From positions 62,001-126,000 of the forward strand of contig VWVY01000005.1 in the NCBI GenBank assembly GCA_009846685.1: a stretch of DNA of 64,000 nt, written 5' to 3'. The DNA comes from Rhizobiales bacterium SYSU XM002 (GTDB lineage: Bacteria > Pseudomonadota > Alphaproteobacteria > Rhizobiales > Beijerinckiaceae). The notes under the pieces are model-generated. The model searched no databases, was not told the DNA's origin, and saw only the letters and a program-made list of their open reading frames with translations. Positions 30,351-40,979 of the stretch are shown here, piece after piece (the first letter of the stretch is position 1; each line of letters opens with the position of its first letter). A program made the position numbers and the translations under genes.

Positions 30351-31244
30351 TCAGCGCGCGGCTTCAAGGCAGGCCGCGAGCCCTTCGCGGTAGGTCGGGT
30401 AGCGGAACCGGTATCCGAGATCGCTTCTGATCTTGGCGTTGGAGACCCGCTTGTTCTCGCCATAGAAGCTGCGACCCATCGGCGAGAGATCCGCCGCCTC
30501 GAACGGGATTTCCGGCGGCGGGTCGACTCCGATCAGGCGCGCGGCGTATTCCACCACCTCCTGAGGCGGACAGGGCTTGTTGTCTGTCAGATTGAAGATG
30601 CCGAGCGATTCCTTGCTCAGAAGCGCATGCGCGATTGCGCCGCCGATATCGCCGACATGGATTCGATTGAACACTTGTCCTGGCTTGACGATCCGTCGCG
30701 CGGTTCCGGCCCGGAGATTGTCGATTGCCGAGCGGCCCGGACCGTAGATACCGGAGAGCCGGAAGATACCGAGCTCAGGTGTAATCAGGCCCTTCTTTGC
30801 CTGTATGAAGTCCTGCCATGCCTGCTCCGCCGCGAGGCGCTGGCGCGAGCGTTGGGATGTCGGTGCGGGGGCTGTCTCTTCAGTGACCCATTCTCCGCCA
30901 TGATCACCATAGACGCCGACGGTCGAAAGATAGAACACTCCCAGCAGGCCTTCCAACGTCAGGTCGCGGAATCCGGGTGTGGCGAGCAGGGGATCACCCG
31001 ATTCTCCCGGGGGCGCGGTGACGAGAATTTCCGTAGCGTCTTCGAGCACAGCAGCAAGTTTGTCGGATATCGTACCCCCGTCGAACACGCTGGCTTCCAG
31101 CCCCGTCGCGCGAAGCCGCCGTGCCTTCTCCTCGCTGCGGACAGTGACGTGCAGGGTGTTGAGCTTGGGCCCGATCTCGCGGGCGATCGCTTCCGCCGAA
31201 TACCCGAAGCCGATGATGACGAGATTGATCACGCCGCGTTCCAT
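30351..31244 (-). CDS. NAD-dependent epimerase/dehydratase family protein (YeeZ-like)
   Basis: This 297-residue extended short-chain dehydrogenase has an N-terminal Rossmann fold starting VINLVIIGFGYSAEAIA (a GxGxxA-like loop) and a central STVGVYGDHGGEWVTEE block that gives the Tyr of the usual active-site region, although the YxxxK motif is not obvious. FRLSGIYGPGRSAIDNLR and FNRIHVGDIGGAIAHAL are typical of the YeeZ/YlbE-like group, whose substrate is unknown. It overlaps queG by 16 bases and is probably cotranscribed with it. Its stop is immediately tail-to-tail with olsB. Confidence 0.82.
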   Translation of the reverse strand: MERGVINLVIIGFGYSAEAIAREIGPKLNTLHVTVRSEEKARRLRATGLEASVFDGGTISDKLAAVLEDATEILVTAPPGESGDPLLATPGFRDLTLEGLLGVFYLSTVGVYGDHGGEWVTEETAPAPTSQRSRQRLAAEQAWQDFIQAKKGLITPELGIFRLSGIYGPGRSAIDNLRAGTARRIVKPGQVFNRIHVGDIGGAIAHALLSKESLGIFNLTDNKPCPPQEVVEYAARLIGVDPPPEIPFEAADLSPMGRSFYGENKRVSNAKIRSDLGYRFRYPTYREGLAACLEAAR

Positions 31245-32347
31245 TCCGCGAGAACCTCGGGGTCAGTTTCGGAGGCCGCGCATTGCAGCCGCATCCCCTC
31301 GAACTCCGTGCGTGGGGCGAGCCGCGAAAGCGCCCACACCGCCATGCCGCGCACGAGCGGCGAGGCATCGTCGAGGCGTGCTTCGACGACCGGCAGCAGG
31401 TCCGCATTGCCGCTGTTGCCGATGGCGATCAGCACATTGCGTAGGAAGCGGTCGCGACCGGTGCGCTTGATCGGCGTGCCGGTGAACAGCGCGCGGAAGC
31501 CGGCATCATCGAGCAGCGCGAGTTCCGCGAGAGGCATCCCGACAAGTTCCTCCCGCAAGGCCAGCTTCGCATCGTTCGCTGCTCGCGCGAACTTGTTCCA
31601 CGGGCAGACGGCGAGACAATCGTCGCAACCGAAGACGCGGTTGCCGAACCCCGCGCGTAAGTCACGCGCGATGACGCCCTTGTGCTCGATAGAGAGGTAG
31701 GCAATGCAGCGGCGTGGGTCGAGCTTGTACGGCGCGGGGAACGCAGCCGTCGGGCAGATGTCGAGGCAGCGCCGGCAGCGGCCGCAATGGTCCTTCTCCG
31801 GTTCGTCCGGCGGCAGGTCCAGCGTGGTGTAGACGGCGCCGAGCAGGAGCCAGTTGCCGAATTCGCGGCTCACCAGCACCGTGTGCTTGCCCTGCCAGCC
31901 GAGCGCTGTCTTCGCTGCCAGCGGCTTCTCCATCACCGGTGCGGTATCGACGAAGACCTTCACATCCCCGCCGGCCTTCGCGATGAGATCGCGGGCGAAG
32001 GCCTTCAGCCGGCTCTTGATGACGTCATGGTAGTCCTTGCGCATGCCATAGAGCGCCAGCGTGGCCCGATCCTTGTGCCGCAACGCGACCAGCGGATCGC
32101 CCTCGACACCATAGTTCGTGCCGAGCAGGATGACCGAGCGAACCGCCGGCCAGAGATTGCGCGGCTGGGCACGCTTTTCCGGCTCTCGTGCCATCCACGC
32201 CATTTCGCCTTCGTTTCCCTCGGCGAGCCAGTTCTCGAGGCGGGCCAGCCGGGTCGGATCGTCTTCCGCCGCGGCGATGCCGAGGGTGTCGAAGCCGTGT
32301 TCCCTCGCCAGCGCGAGCAGTTGCGCGCGGTCCGGCGCGGCGGTCAA
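31229..32347 (-). CDS. queG: Epoxyqueuosine reductase QueG
   Basis: QueG is a cobalamin-dependent iron-sulfur enzyme that performs the last step of queuosine tRNA modification, epoxyqueuosine to queuosine. There are two [4Fe-4S] ferredoxin-type motifs: CGRCRRCLDICPTAAF (about residues 180-195) and the second with CDDCLAVCPWNKF (about 235-247). The N-terminal domain carries FVDTAPVMEKPLAAK. The best start is TTG 32347, which overlaps the glutathione transferase stop (TTTTGA) and gives 372 residues, the normal length. The next in-frame ATG is about 40 residues in and would cut conserved sequence. Confidence 0.9.
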   Translation of the reverse strand: MTAAPDRAQLLALAREHGFDTLGIAAAEDDPTRLARLENWLAEGNEGEMAWMAREPEKRAQPRNLWPAVRSVILLGTNYGVEGDPLVALRHKDRATLALYGMRKDYHDVIKSRLKAFARDLIAKAGGDVKVFVDTAPVMEKPLAAKTALGWQGKHTVLVSREFGNWLLLGAVYTTLDLPPDEPEKDHCGRCRRCLDICPTAAFPAPYKLDPRRCIAYLSIEHKGVIARDLRAGFGNRVFGCDDCLAVCPWNKFARAANDAKLALREELVGMPLAELALLDDAGFRALFTGTPIKRTGRDRFLRNVLIAIGNSGNADLLPVVEARLDDASPLVRGMAVWALSRLAPRTEFEGMRLQCAASETDPEVLAEWNAA

Positions 32348-33036
32348 AAATCGAGGTCCGCGTAATGCGTTGCCGGTGGCATGCCCCGGATCCGGTCGTT
32401 GAGCAGCGCGCGGAACGCCGGGCGCGACTTCACCTTCGCGTACCAGTGCTTGGCGGTTTCGCTCTCGTTCCACGGAACATCCCCGAGATAATCCGCCGAC
32501 GAGAGATGCGCGGCGGCGGCGAGATCAGCATAGGACAGTTTCTCGCCCGCGAGCCAGTTCCGCTGATGGAGGAGGTGGCCGAGGTACTGGACATGGTAAC
32601 GGATGTTGGCGCGAGCGGCGCGCAGCACGGCAGGGTTTGGCGAACCCCCGCCTCCGTTCGCCGGCAGGAAAGGCTTGATCGCCTTCTCGTGGATCAGCGG
32701 CTCCGTGACCTCGACATAGAACTTGGCATGGAACCAGTTCATCAGTCGCCGCACCTCGACGCGGCCCGCCGGCTCCTCCGGCAGCAGGCGACGATCACCG
32801 AGGACGAGGCCGCGCGTTTCGTCGAGATATTCGGCAATGACGTTCGCGCCCGGCACCACCTGCCCGTCATGCTCGACGAGCACGGGAATCGTTCCCGCCG
32901 GATTGAGCATCAGGAACTCGCGGCGACGCTCCGCCACGCGTTCCTCGACGAGTTCCGCCTCCATCTGGAGTTCGCCCATGATAAGGCGGACGAAGCGGGA
33001 ATGCGGATCGAGCGCGGAATGATAAAGCTGGGCCAT
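32344..33036 (-). CDS. Glutathione S-transferase family protein
   Basis: This cytosolic protein of about 230 residues has the N-terminal thioredoxin-like domain (about 1-80: LYHSALDPHSRFVRL, then LNPAGTIPVLVEHDGQVV with the cis-Pro, and ANVIAEYLDE) and an all-helical C-terminal domain with LSYADLAAAAHLSSADY, the usual GST N-capping region. A Ser is present at the expected active-site area (SALDPHSR). ATG 33036 is used; ATG 33042 two codons earlier and ATG 33075 are alternatives. The substrate is unknown. It overlaps the queG start, so translation of queG probably depends on it. Confidence 0.88.
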   Translation of the reverse strand: MAQLYHSALDPHSRFVRLIMGELQMEAELVEERVAERRREFLMLNPAGTIPVLVEHDGQVVPGANVIAEYLDETRGLVLGDRRLLPEEPAGRVEVRRLMNWFHAKFYVEVTEPLIHEKAIKPFLPANGGGGSPNPAVLRAARANIRYHVQYLGHLLHQRNWLAGEKLSYADLAAAAHLSSADYLGDVPWNESETAKHWYAKVKSRPAFRALLNDRIRGMPPATHYADLDF

Positions 33037-33184
33037 CGGCATCCGGAAATCAGGCAGGAGACCATGCCGGCGCACGGGGCCGGGCTCTGGTCATCGGGTG
33101 ACGCTCGCTATAAAGGAGCCCAAGCGACCTCTCAACCTTCGTGATTCGGCGATACCGGATCGCCCGTCCCATGGTTAGCCGAAG

Positions 33185-33988
33185 ATGAACACCGCGCTTG
33201 CGCTCAAGGCTGCCCTTCTCGGCTTCATCGAGGGTCTCACGGAATTCCTGCCGGTTTCCTCCACCGGCCACCTCATTCTCGCCGGGCATTACCTCGGTTT
33301 CGATTCGCCCGGGCACACTTTTGAGGTGCTGATCCAGCTCGGCGCGATCCTCGCCATTCTCTCGGTCTATTTTGCCAAACTCCTCTCGCTCGCCAAGGGC
33401 ATGTTCTCCGACCGGCGCTCGCAGATGTTCATCCTCGCCGTGCTGCTTGCCTTCCTGCCGGCGGTGGTGATCGGCATGGCGGCGCATTCCTTTATCAAGA
33501 GCGTGCTGTTCTCGCCGTTCGTCGTGTGCATCAGCTTGATTTCCGGCGGGCTCGTGTTGCTCGTCGTCGACGAGACGCAATTCGAGACCCGGATTCACGA
33601 CGTGATGGATATTCCTCTCACGACCGCGCTCAAGATTGGTTTCTTCCAGTGCTTGGCGATGATCCCCGGCGTCTCGCGTTCAGGTGCCACGATCGTTGGC
33701 GGCATGTTGATGGGAACTGACAAGCGCACAGCGGCGGAGTTCTCGTTCTTCCTTGCCATGCCGACGATGGTTGGCGCCTTCGCACTCGATCTTGTGAAGA
33801 ACTACAAGAACCTCTCGTTCAATGATGCGGCAGCGATCGGCGTCGGTTTCGTCGTCGCATTTATCGCCGGCCTGTTCGTCGTGCGCGGCTTCCTCGACTT
33901 CATCTCGAAGCACGGTTTCACGCCCTTCGCGTGGTGGCGGATCATCGTCGGCTGCTTCGGATTGGCGGCCTATTTCGTGTTCGGGTAG
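33185..33988 (+). CDS. uppP: Undecaprenyl-diphosphatase UppP (BacA)
   Basis: This 267-residue membrane enzyme dephosphorylates undecaprenyl pyrophosphate to recycle the lipid carrier for peptidoglycan and other envelope polymers. Both catalytic repeats are present: [15 protein letters not shown] near residue 16-30, with the essential Glu and His, and [10 protein letters not shown] near residue 163 with the essential Arg. About eight hydrophobic helices are visible, and the length matches the family. It is divergent from the glutathione transferase gene. Confidence 0.95.
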   Translation: MNTALALKAALLGFIEGLTEFLPVSSTGHLILAGHYLGFDSPGHTFEVLIQLGAILAILSVYFAKLLSLAKGMFSDRRSQMFILAVLLAFLPAVVIGMAAHSFIKSVLFSPFVVCISLISGGLVLLVVDETQFETRIHDVMDIPLTTALKIGFFQCLAMIPGVSRSGATIVGGMLMGTDKRTAAEFSFFLAMPTMVGAFALDLVKNYKNLSFNDAAAIGVGFVVAFIAGLFVVRGFLDFISKHGFTPFAWWRIIVGCFGLAAYFVFG

Positions 33989-34026
33989 TTTTCTCCCTCG
34001 CCCTTGAGGCGGCAAGGCCGCCAGCC

Positions 34027-34722
34027 TCACGCACGTTTTTTTGCCGGCAGGTTCGGTGAGGGCGTCTTGGGCTCGAAGGCGCAGAGATCGGTCAGCGGGC
34101 AACGCCAGCACTCCGGCTTGCGCGCCTTGCACAGGTAACGCCCGTGCAGGATGAGCCAGTGATGCGCATGGAGGCGATAGGGCTCCGGGATCAGGCGTTC
34201 GAGCCCGGCTTCCACGGCCTCGGGCGTTTTGCCCGGTGCGATCGGCAGGAGATTCGAGACGCGGAAGACATGCGTATCGACCGCGAAGGTCGCCTTCCCG
34301 AACGCCATGTTGAGGACGACATTGGCGGTCTTGCGCCCGACACCGGGGAGCGTGACGAGATCATCGAGATTGTCCGGCACCGCGCCGCCGAAGCGCGCGA
34401 TGAGGGCTTCCGAAAGCAGGATGACATTCTTGGCCTTGTTACGAAACAGGCCGATGGTCTTGATGAGGTCGCGCACCTTGTCCTCGCCGAGGGCGAGCAT
34501 CTTTTCCGGCGTATCGGCGAGGCGGAAGAGTTCGCGCGTCGCCTTGTTGACGCCGGCATCGGTCGCCTGTGCCGAAAGCACAACCGCGACAAGCAGAGTG
34601 AAGGCGTTGGTATGTTCCAGTTCGCCCTTCGGTTCGGGCTCGATGGCATGGAGGCGCCGGAAGATCTCGGCGATCTCGGCTTGCGGGCGATCGACGGTTT
34701 TTCGGGGAGATGCTTTTGTCAT
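34027..34722 (-). CDS. nth: Endonuclease III
   Basis: This 231-residue base-excision glycosylase/AP lyase for oxidised pyrimidines has a helix-hairpin-helix with the catalytic Lys region LPGVGRKTANVV, the catalytic Asp in TFAVDTHVFR, and a C-terminal [4Fe-4S] cluster with spacing C-x6-C-x2-C-x5-C (CKARKPECWRCPLTDLC). The C-terminal extension is Lys rich. It is convergent with uppP; a short GC hairpin between them at 34008-34022 lacks a T-run. Confidence 0.95.
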   Translation of the reverse strand: MTKASPRKTVDRPQAEIAEIFRRLHAIEPEPKGELEHTNAFTLLVAVVLSAQATDAGVNKATRELFRLADTPEKMLALGEDKVRDLIKTIGLFRNKAKNVILLSEALIARFGGAVPDNLDDLVTLPGVGRKTANVVLNMAFGKATFAVDTHVFRVSNLLPIAPGKTPEAVEAGLERLIPEPYRLHAHHWLILHGRYLCKARKPECWRCPLTDLCAFEPKTPSPNLPAKKRA

Positions 34723-34803
34723 GGGTGGCTATTCGTTCGGCGTGGTTGCCCTGATTTTCCGATGCCCTATTCTTGCGGCACGAGATGAGACCATAAGGCA
34801 AGC

Positions 34804-35295
34804 GTGGACAGGATCGACCCGAAATCGAAGGCTGGCGACTTGATTTTCACCGCCGAGCTTCACCCGCATCGTTCGCTCTCGAAGCGAGGGCTGGCGTTGG
34901 TGATGGCGTTCGTCGGTACGGTGGGGCTCGCGGTCTCGATCCCCTTCTATCTGATGGGCGCCTGGCCGATTGTCGGCTTCATGGGACTCGACGTGCTGCT
35001 GATCTACGGCGCCTTTCGCTATAACAACGCCACCGCTCGCGCGGTCGAGCAGGTGTTTCTCAGCCGCTTCGATCTTCTGGTGCGTTCGATTTCCTGGCGT
35101 GGCTTCGTTCGCGAGAGCCGGTTCAATCCGCTCTGGACGCGACTCGAACGCGAGGATCACCCGGAAGACGGCATCGAAAAGCTGGCGCTGGTGCAGGGGC
35201 GGCAACGGTGCGAACTCGGCGCCTTTCTCGGGCGCGGGGAACGCGCGGACTTCGCCGATGCCTTCCAGCGCGCGCTCGGTGAAGCCAAGCGCTGA
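34804..35295 (+). CDS. DUF2244 membrane protein
   Basis: This 163-residue protein starts at GTG 34804 and carries two closely spaced membrane segments (about residues 28-50 and 55-72: ALVMAFVGTVGLAVSIPFYL and PIVGFMGLDVLLIYGAF), followed by a soluble beta-rich part containing RSISWRGFVRESRFNPLWTRL. This matches DUF2244, common in alphaproteobacteria; its function is unknown. It is divergent from nth and upstream of the Ada-like gene on the same strand. Confidence 0.82.
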   Translation: MDRIDPKSKAGDLIFTAELHPHRSLSKRGLALVMAFVGTVGLAVSIPFYLMGAWPIVGFMGLDVLLIYGAFRYNNATARAVEQVFLSRFDLLVRSISWRGFVRESRFNPLWTRLEREDHPEDGIEKLALVQGRQRCELGAFLGRGERADFADAFQRALGEAKR

Positions 35296-35356
35296 ACGAA
35301 ATCGGGTGGCGGCTGTGCCGGCTTCCGCCTAACCTCCGTATCGTGGAGGATTGACC

Positions 35357-36229
35357 ATGCTCGACCGCACCCCGATCTATTCGCTCGAAGCGAGCGGCGC
35401 CGATTATCGCCTCGTCCGCAACGCGCTGCGCTTCATTACCGAGGAAGCGCGAATGCAGCCCGATGTCGAGGAGATTGCGGCGGCGATCGGCGTCACCTCG
35501 GCGGAACTGACGAGCCTCTTCCGGCGCTGGTGCGGCCTCACGCCCAAGGCGTTTCTCCAGGCTGTGACGCTCGATCTCGCGCGGCGTTTTCTTGACGAAG
35601 GCATGCCTCTTCTTGATTGCGCGCTTGAACTCGGGCTCTCCGGCCCGTCGCGCCTGCATGACCTCTTCGTTACCCACGAGGCGATATCGCCGGGCGAATA
35701 CAAGACCGGCGGCGCCGGACTGGTAATCGTCTATGATTTCGTGCCCTCACCCTTCGGCACCGCGCTGGTGATGCTGAACGAGCGCGGCCTCTGCGGGCTC
35801 GCCTTTGCCGACGAGACCGGCGAGCAGGCCGCCTTCGATGACATGACCCGGCGTTGGCCACGGGCGGAATACCGCCGCGATCCGGCGCGGGTGAAGCCTG
35901 TCGCGGTGCGGATTTTCAACTCTGCGAGTTGGCAGCCGGATCAGCCGCTGAAGGTCTTTCTGATCGGCACCGATTTCGAGGTGAGGGTCTGGGAGACGCT
36001 GCTCGGCATTCCGCTCGGGAAGACGACGACCTATTCCACGATCGCGAACCGGATCGAGAAGCCGAAGGCCGCGCGTGCCGTCGGCGCGGCGGTGGGTCGG
36101 AACCCGATTTCCTTCGTCGTACCCTGCCACCGCGTGCTCGGGAAATCGGGTGCGCTGACGGGCTATCACTGGGGCCTGACGCGCAAGCGCGCCATGCTCG
36201 GCTGGGAGGCCGGCAAGAGCGCGGAGTGA
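35357..36229 (+). CDS. AraC-type HTH / O6-alkylguanine-DNA alkyltransferase fusion (Ada-like)
   Basis: This 290-residue protein joins an AraC-like helix-turn-helix region (about residues 15-110, DVEEIAAAIGVTSAELTSLFRRW) to an Ogt-type suicide alkyltransferase. The acceptor Cys is in VVPCHRVLGKSG near residue 256, and the DNA-binding helix is in GIPLGKTTTYSTIANRI. The N-terminal zinc and phosphotriester-repair domain of classical Ada is absent, so a methylation-driven switch like that of E. coli Ada is not expected. ATG 35357 has GGAGG seven bases upstream. Confidence 0.92.
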   Translation: MLDRTPIYSLEASGADYRLVRNALRFITEEARMQPDVEEIAAAIGVTSAELTSLFRRWCGLTPKAFLQAVTLDLARRFLDEGMPLLDCALELGLSGPSRLHDLFVTHEAISPGEYKTGGAGLVIVYDFVPSPFGTALVMLNERGLCGLAFADETGEQAAFDDMTRRWPRAEYRRDPARVKPVAVRIFNSASWQPDQPLKVFLIGTDFEVRVWETLLGIPLGKTTTYSTIANRIEKPKAARAVGAAVGRNPISFVVPCHRVLGKSGALTGYHWGLTRKRAMLGWEAGKSAE

Positions 36230-36284
36230 TCCCGGCCAAGTCAAATCCGGTTGGGCCGTTCTTCAAATCGTGCCATGAAGCGGC

Positions 36285-36920
36285 ATGATTTCGGATATCA
36301 TCACCACTGTCGGCTGGATCGGCGTCGTCGTCTTCGCGATTTCCGGGGCGCTCGTCGCCTCGCGGAAGGAACTCGATATCGTCGCCTTCATCTTCTACGG
36401 CACGGTGACGGGCATCGGCGGCGGCACGTTTCGCGACCTCGTGCTCGGCCATGCGCCGGTGTTCTGGGTGAAGGAACCGGCTTACCTTCTCGTCTGCACG
36501 CTGGCCTCCGCCGCGACCTTCTTCCTCGCCCATGTGCCGGAATCGCGGTTGAAGCTTCTTCTGTGGCTCGATGCCGCCGGCATGGCGGTATTCTGCGTGC
36601 TCGGTGCCGAGGCCGCGCGCGAGTTCGGCTTTCTGGTCGCAGTCACCTGCGGGGTGATGACGGCAGTCGTCGGTGGTTTCATCCGCGACATGATGGGCGC
36701 GGAAGTGCCGGTCATCATGCGCGGCGAGATCTATGCGACGGCGGCTTTTCTTGGCGCGGCCGGCTACGTTCTCACAAGTACGGTCCTGCCGCGCGATCTC
36801 GCGGTACTGATCGGCATCGTGATGGCGTTCTCTCTGCGCGCGCTGGCGCTGATGTTCCGCTGGCGGATGCCCGTCTACCGGCGCAAGCCGGGCCGCTCGC
36901 CGGAGGAACTGGGCCTGTAA
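36285..36920 (+). CDS. Trimeric intracellular cation channel (TRIC/YadS) family protein
   Basis: The 211 residues include about seven membrane helices arranged as two inverted-topology repeats, each with the family's glycine-rich kinked motif: GTVTGIGGGTFRDLVLG (about residue 39) and VMTAVVGGFIRDMMG (about residue 125). Prokaryotic TRIC homologues conduct potassium/sodium in vitro; their physiological role is unknown. The gene is 55 bases downstream of the Ada-like gene. Confidence 0.9.
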   Translation: MISDIITTVGWIGVVVFAISGALVASRKELDIVAFIFYGTVTGIGGGTFRDLVLGHAPVFWVKEPAYLLVCTLASAATFFLAHVPESRLKLLLWLDAAGMAVFCVLGAEAAREFGFLVAVTCGVMTAVVGGFIRDMMGAEVPVIMRGEIYATAAFLGAAGYVLTSTVLPRDLAVLIGIVMAFSLRALALMFRWRMPVYRRKPGRSPEELGL

Positions 36921-36939
36921 CTTTTCCGTGATTTCGGCC

Positions 36940-36968
36940 CTTGTGGCGCGCAATTCCCCTTCCTATAT
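36940..36968 (+). promoter_or_regulatory. RpoH (sigma-32)-type promoter of dnaK
   Basis: CTTG at 36940-36943 and CCTATAT at 36962-36968 are separated by 18 bases, fitting the alphaproteobacterial heat-shock sigma consensus CTTG-N17/18-CYTAT-T. The predicted start lies about 115 bases before the dnaK ATG, leaving a long leader. No CIRCE repeat is seen. Confidence 0.75.
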
Positions 36969-37017
36969 CGCCATTCGAAGGTTGAATGACGGCAAGGCGC
37001 CGGCTTCAAACGGAAAG

Positions 37018-37025
37018 TTAACCAT
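37018..37025 (+). promoter_or_regulatory. CtrA-like half-site TTAACCAT in the dnaK leader
   Basis: TTAACCAT is identical to the CtrA half-site found in front of cpaB in this window; seven bases on, the second half (GTTC) is poor. It lies downstream of the predicted RpoH start, so it might mark a second promoter or be chance. Confidence 0.25.
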
Positions 37026-37093
37026 ATCGTTCGAGGGATCGCGCATCGCTTCGGGTTGCGTTGTTCTGGATGCTCGCTTGAGAGGGGCTCATC

Positions 37094-39025
<1,932 letters not shown>

Positions 39026-39052
39026 GCGGCCATTGGCCATGAACCGTAACGG

Positions 39053-39080
39053 AAGGCCCGGTGCATATGCCGGGCCTTTT
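39053..39080 (+). terminator. Terminator or attenuator between dnaK and dnaJ
   Basis: A nine-base perfect stem (AAGGCCCGG with CCGGGCCTT) around an eight-base loop is followed by TT. The short T-run suggests partial termination, which would make dnaK more abundant than dnaJ. Confidence 0.65.
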
Positions 39081-39103
39081 CACGCCTGACGGGGGATCGC
39101 CGA

Positions 39104-40240
39104 ATGGCCAAGCGTGATTTCTACGAGGTTCTGGGGGTTCCCAAGAACGCGGATGATGCCGCGCTCAAGAGCGCCTTCCGCAAGCTCGCGATGCAGTATC
39201 ACCCGGACAAGAACCCCGGCGATACCGAGGCCGAGCGCAAGTTCAAGGAAATCAATGAGGCCTATCAGGTTCTCTCGGACCCCCAGAAGCGCGGCGCATA
39301 CGACCGCTTCGGCCACGCCGCCTTCGAAGGTGGTGGCGGGGGCGGGCCGGGCGGCTTCGGGCAGGATTTTTCCGGCTCGATGAGCGATATCTTCGAGGAT
39401 ATCTTCGGCGATGTGTTCGGCGGCGGCCGGCGCGGCGGGGGTGGTCGCGGGCGCGAGCGTGGGGCGGACCTCCGATACAACCTCGACATCACGCTCGAGG
39501 AAGCTTTCAAGGGCAAGAACGCGACTATCAAGGTGCCGACCGCGATCCAGTGCGACGCGTGTAACGGCACCGGTGCCAAACCGGGTTCGAAGCCGAAGAC
39601 CTGCGGCACCTGCGGTGGCGCGGGCCGTGTGCGGGCGAGCCAGGGTTTCTTCGCCATCGAGCGCACTTGCCCGACGTGCGGCGGCCGCGGCGAGGTAATC
39701 GACGATCCGTGCAAATCCTGTGCGGGCGCAGGCCGCGTCACGCGCGAACGGACGCTCTCGGTCAACGTGCCGCCGGGCGTCGAGGACGGAACCCGTATCC
39801 GCCTCGCCGGCGAGGGTGAGGCCGGCATGCGTGGCGCTCCCTCGGGCGATCTCTATATCTTCCTCGGGGTGCAGCCGCACGGCTTCTACAGCCGCGATGG
39901 CGCCGATCTCTTCTGCCGCGTGCCGATTTCGATGGTTTCGGCCGCGCTCGGCACCGAAATCCGCGTTCCGACGCTCGACGGCAAGGACGCGCTGGTGAAA
40001 GTCCCGGAAGGCACGCAGTCGGGCAAGCAGTTCCGCCTGCGCGGACGCGGCATGCCGGTGCTGCGTTCACGCGATTTTGGCGATCTCTACGTGCAGGCGG
40101 TGGTCGAAACGCCGCAGAATCTCACCAAGCGCCAGCGCGAGCTGCTCGCGGAATTCGACAAGGATTCCTCGATCGCGACCAGCCCGGAGTCGGCCGGATT
40201 CTTCTCCAAGGTGAAGGACTTCTTCGGCGGCGGCGCCTGA
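39104..40240 (+). CDS. dnaJ: Chaperone DnaJ (Hsp40, type I)
   Basis: This 378-residue co-chaperone stimulates DnaK ATPase and delivers substrates. There is a J domain (1-70) with the HPD motif in [11 protein letters not shown], and a Gly/Phe-rich linker (about 73-125). The zinc domain has four CxxCxGxG repeats: [24 protein letters not shown] and CKSCAGAG. Two C-terminal beta domains follow. The start is 24 bases beyond the intercistronic hairpin, with GGGGGA as ribosome-binding site. Confidence 0.97.
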   Translation: MAKRDFYEVLGVPKNADDAALKSAFRKLAMQYHPDKNPGDTEAERKFKEINEAYQVLSDPQKRGAYDRFGHAAFEGGGGGGPGGFGQDFSGSMSDIFEDIFGDVFGGGRRGGGGRGRERGADLRYNLDITLEEAFKGKNATIKVPTAIQCDACNGTGAKPGSKPKTCGTCGGAGRVRASQGFFAIERTCPTCGGRGEVIDDPCKSCAGAGRVTRERTLSVNVPPGVEDGTRIRLAGEGEAGMRGAPSGDLYIFLGVQPHGFYSRDGADLFCRVPISMVSAALGTEIRVPTLDGKDALVKVPEGTQSGKQFRLRGRGMPVLRSRDFGDLYVQAVVETPQNLTKRQRELLAEFDKDSSIATSPESAGFFSKVKDFFGGGA

Positions 40241-40319
40241 GTGGAAGCCGTTCCGGTCTTGAATCCGCCGCCTTCTTTCGTCATAGATAAGCCGCCGTTT
40301 GTCGCGTCAGCATCAGGAT

Positions 40320-40976
40320 ATGCCCTTGCCGGGACAGAATCGTCCTTTCACGCCGCTGCATGAAATGCGCCGCTCGGGGCAACGTCTGGTCAGGAAACTG
40401 GCTGATGAGGCGCAGCTCGCCGATGAGGCGCGCTTCCTGAAATCGTGGTTCGATCGACCGCTGATGACTGGTGCGGTTTACCCCTCTGGCAAGGCGCTAG
40501 CGCGGATGATGGCGCGTTATGTCGATCCGGAAGTGCCCGGTCCCGTTATCGAACTCGGCCCCGGCACCGGCCCGGTAACCGAAGCCCTGCTCCAGCGCGG
40601 TGTGGATGAGGATCGCCTTGTCCTGATCGAATTCAATCCTGATTTTTGTCGCTTGTTGCGCAAGCGGTTCCCGAAAGCGCGCGTTATCGAGGGCGATGCT
40701 TATGCGCTCGATCGCGCGTTGGCGGATATCAGCGAGCCGGCGGCTGCCATCGTCTCCTCGCTACCGCTGTTCACCCGGCCGGAAGCCCAGCGCATGGCGC
40801 TGCTCGATCACGCCTTCGCTCATATGCATCGCGGGTGCCCGTTCATCCAGTTCACCTACGCGACCGTGTCGCCGATGCCGCTTAAGAGCCGCACCTTCGA
40901 GGCGCACGTCAGCCCGCGCGTCTGGCTCAACCTGCCGCCGGCACGCGTCTGGGTCTACAATCAACCACTGGACTGA
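40320..40976 (+). CDS. PmtA-like S-adenosylmethionine-dependent phospholipid N-methyltransferase
   Basis: This protein of about 218 residues has a class I methyltransferase fold: motif I VIELGPGTGPVTEALL near residue 82, the acidic motif II LVLIEFNPDF, and the post-motif DISEPAAAIVSSLPLF. This pattern matches the rhizobial PmtA group, which methylates phosphatidylethanolamine toward phosphatidylcholine and is related to the rRNA dimethylase fold. Nearby dnaJ and pyrF match a common rhizobial order. ATG 40320 is preferred; TTG 40299 adds seven residues. An unrelated lipid or rRNA substrate is possible. Confidence 0.8.
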   Translation: MPLPGQNRPFTPLHEMRRSGQRLVRKLADEAQLADEARFLKSWFDRPLMTGAVYPSGKALARMMARYVDPEVPGPVIELGPGTGPVTEALLQRGVDEDRLVLIEFNPDFCRLLRKRFPKARVIEGDAYALDRALADISEPAAAIVSSLPLFTRPEAQRMALLDHAFAHMHRGCPFIQFTYATVSPMPLKSRTFEAHVSPRVWLNLPPARVWVYNQPLD

Positions 40977-40979
40977 ACA

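Noticed and set aside
34008-34022. GC-rich hairpin between uppP and nth as terminator
   Set aside because: There is a three-base loop and no T-run on either strand.
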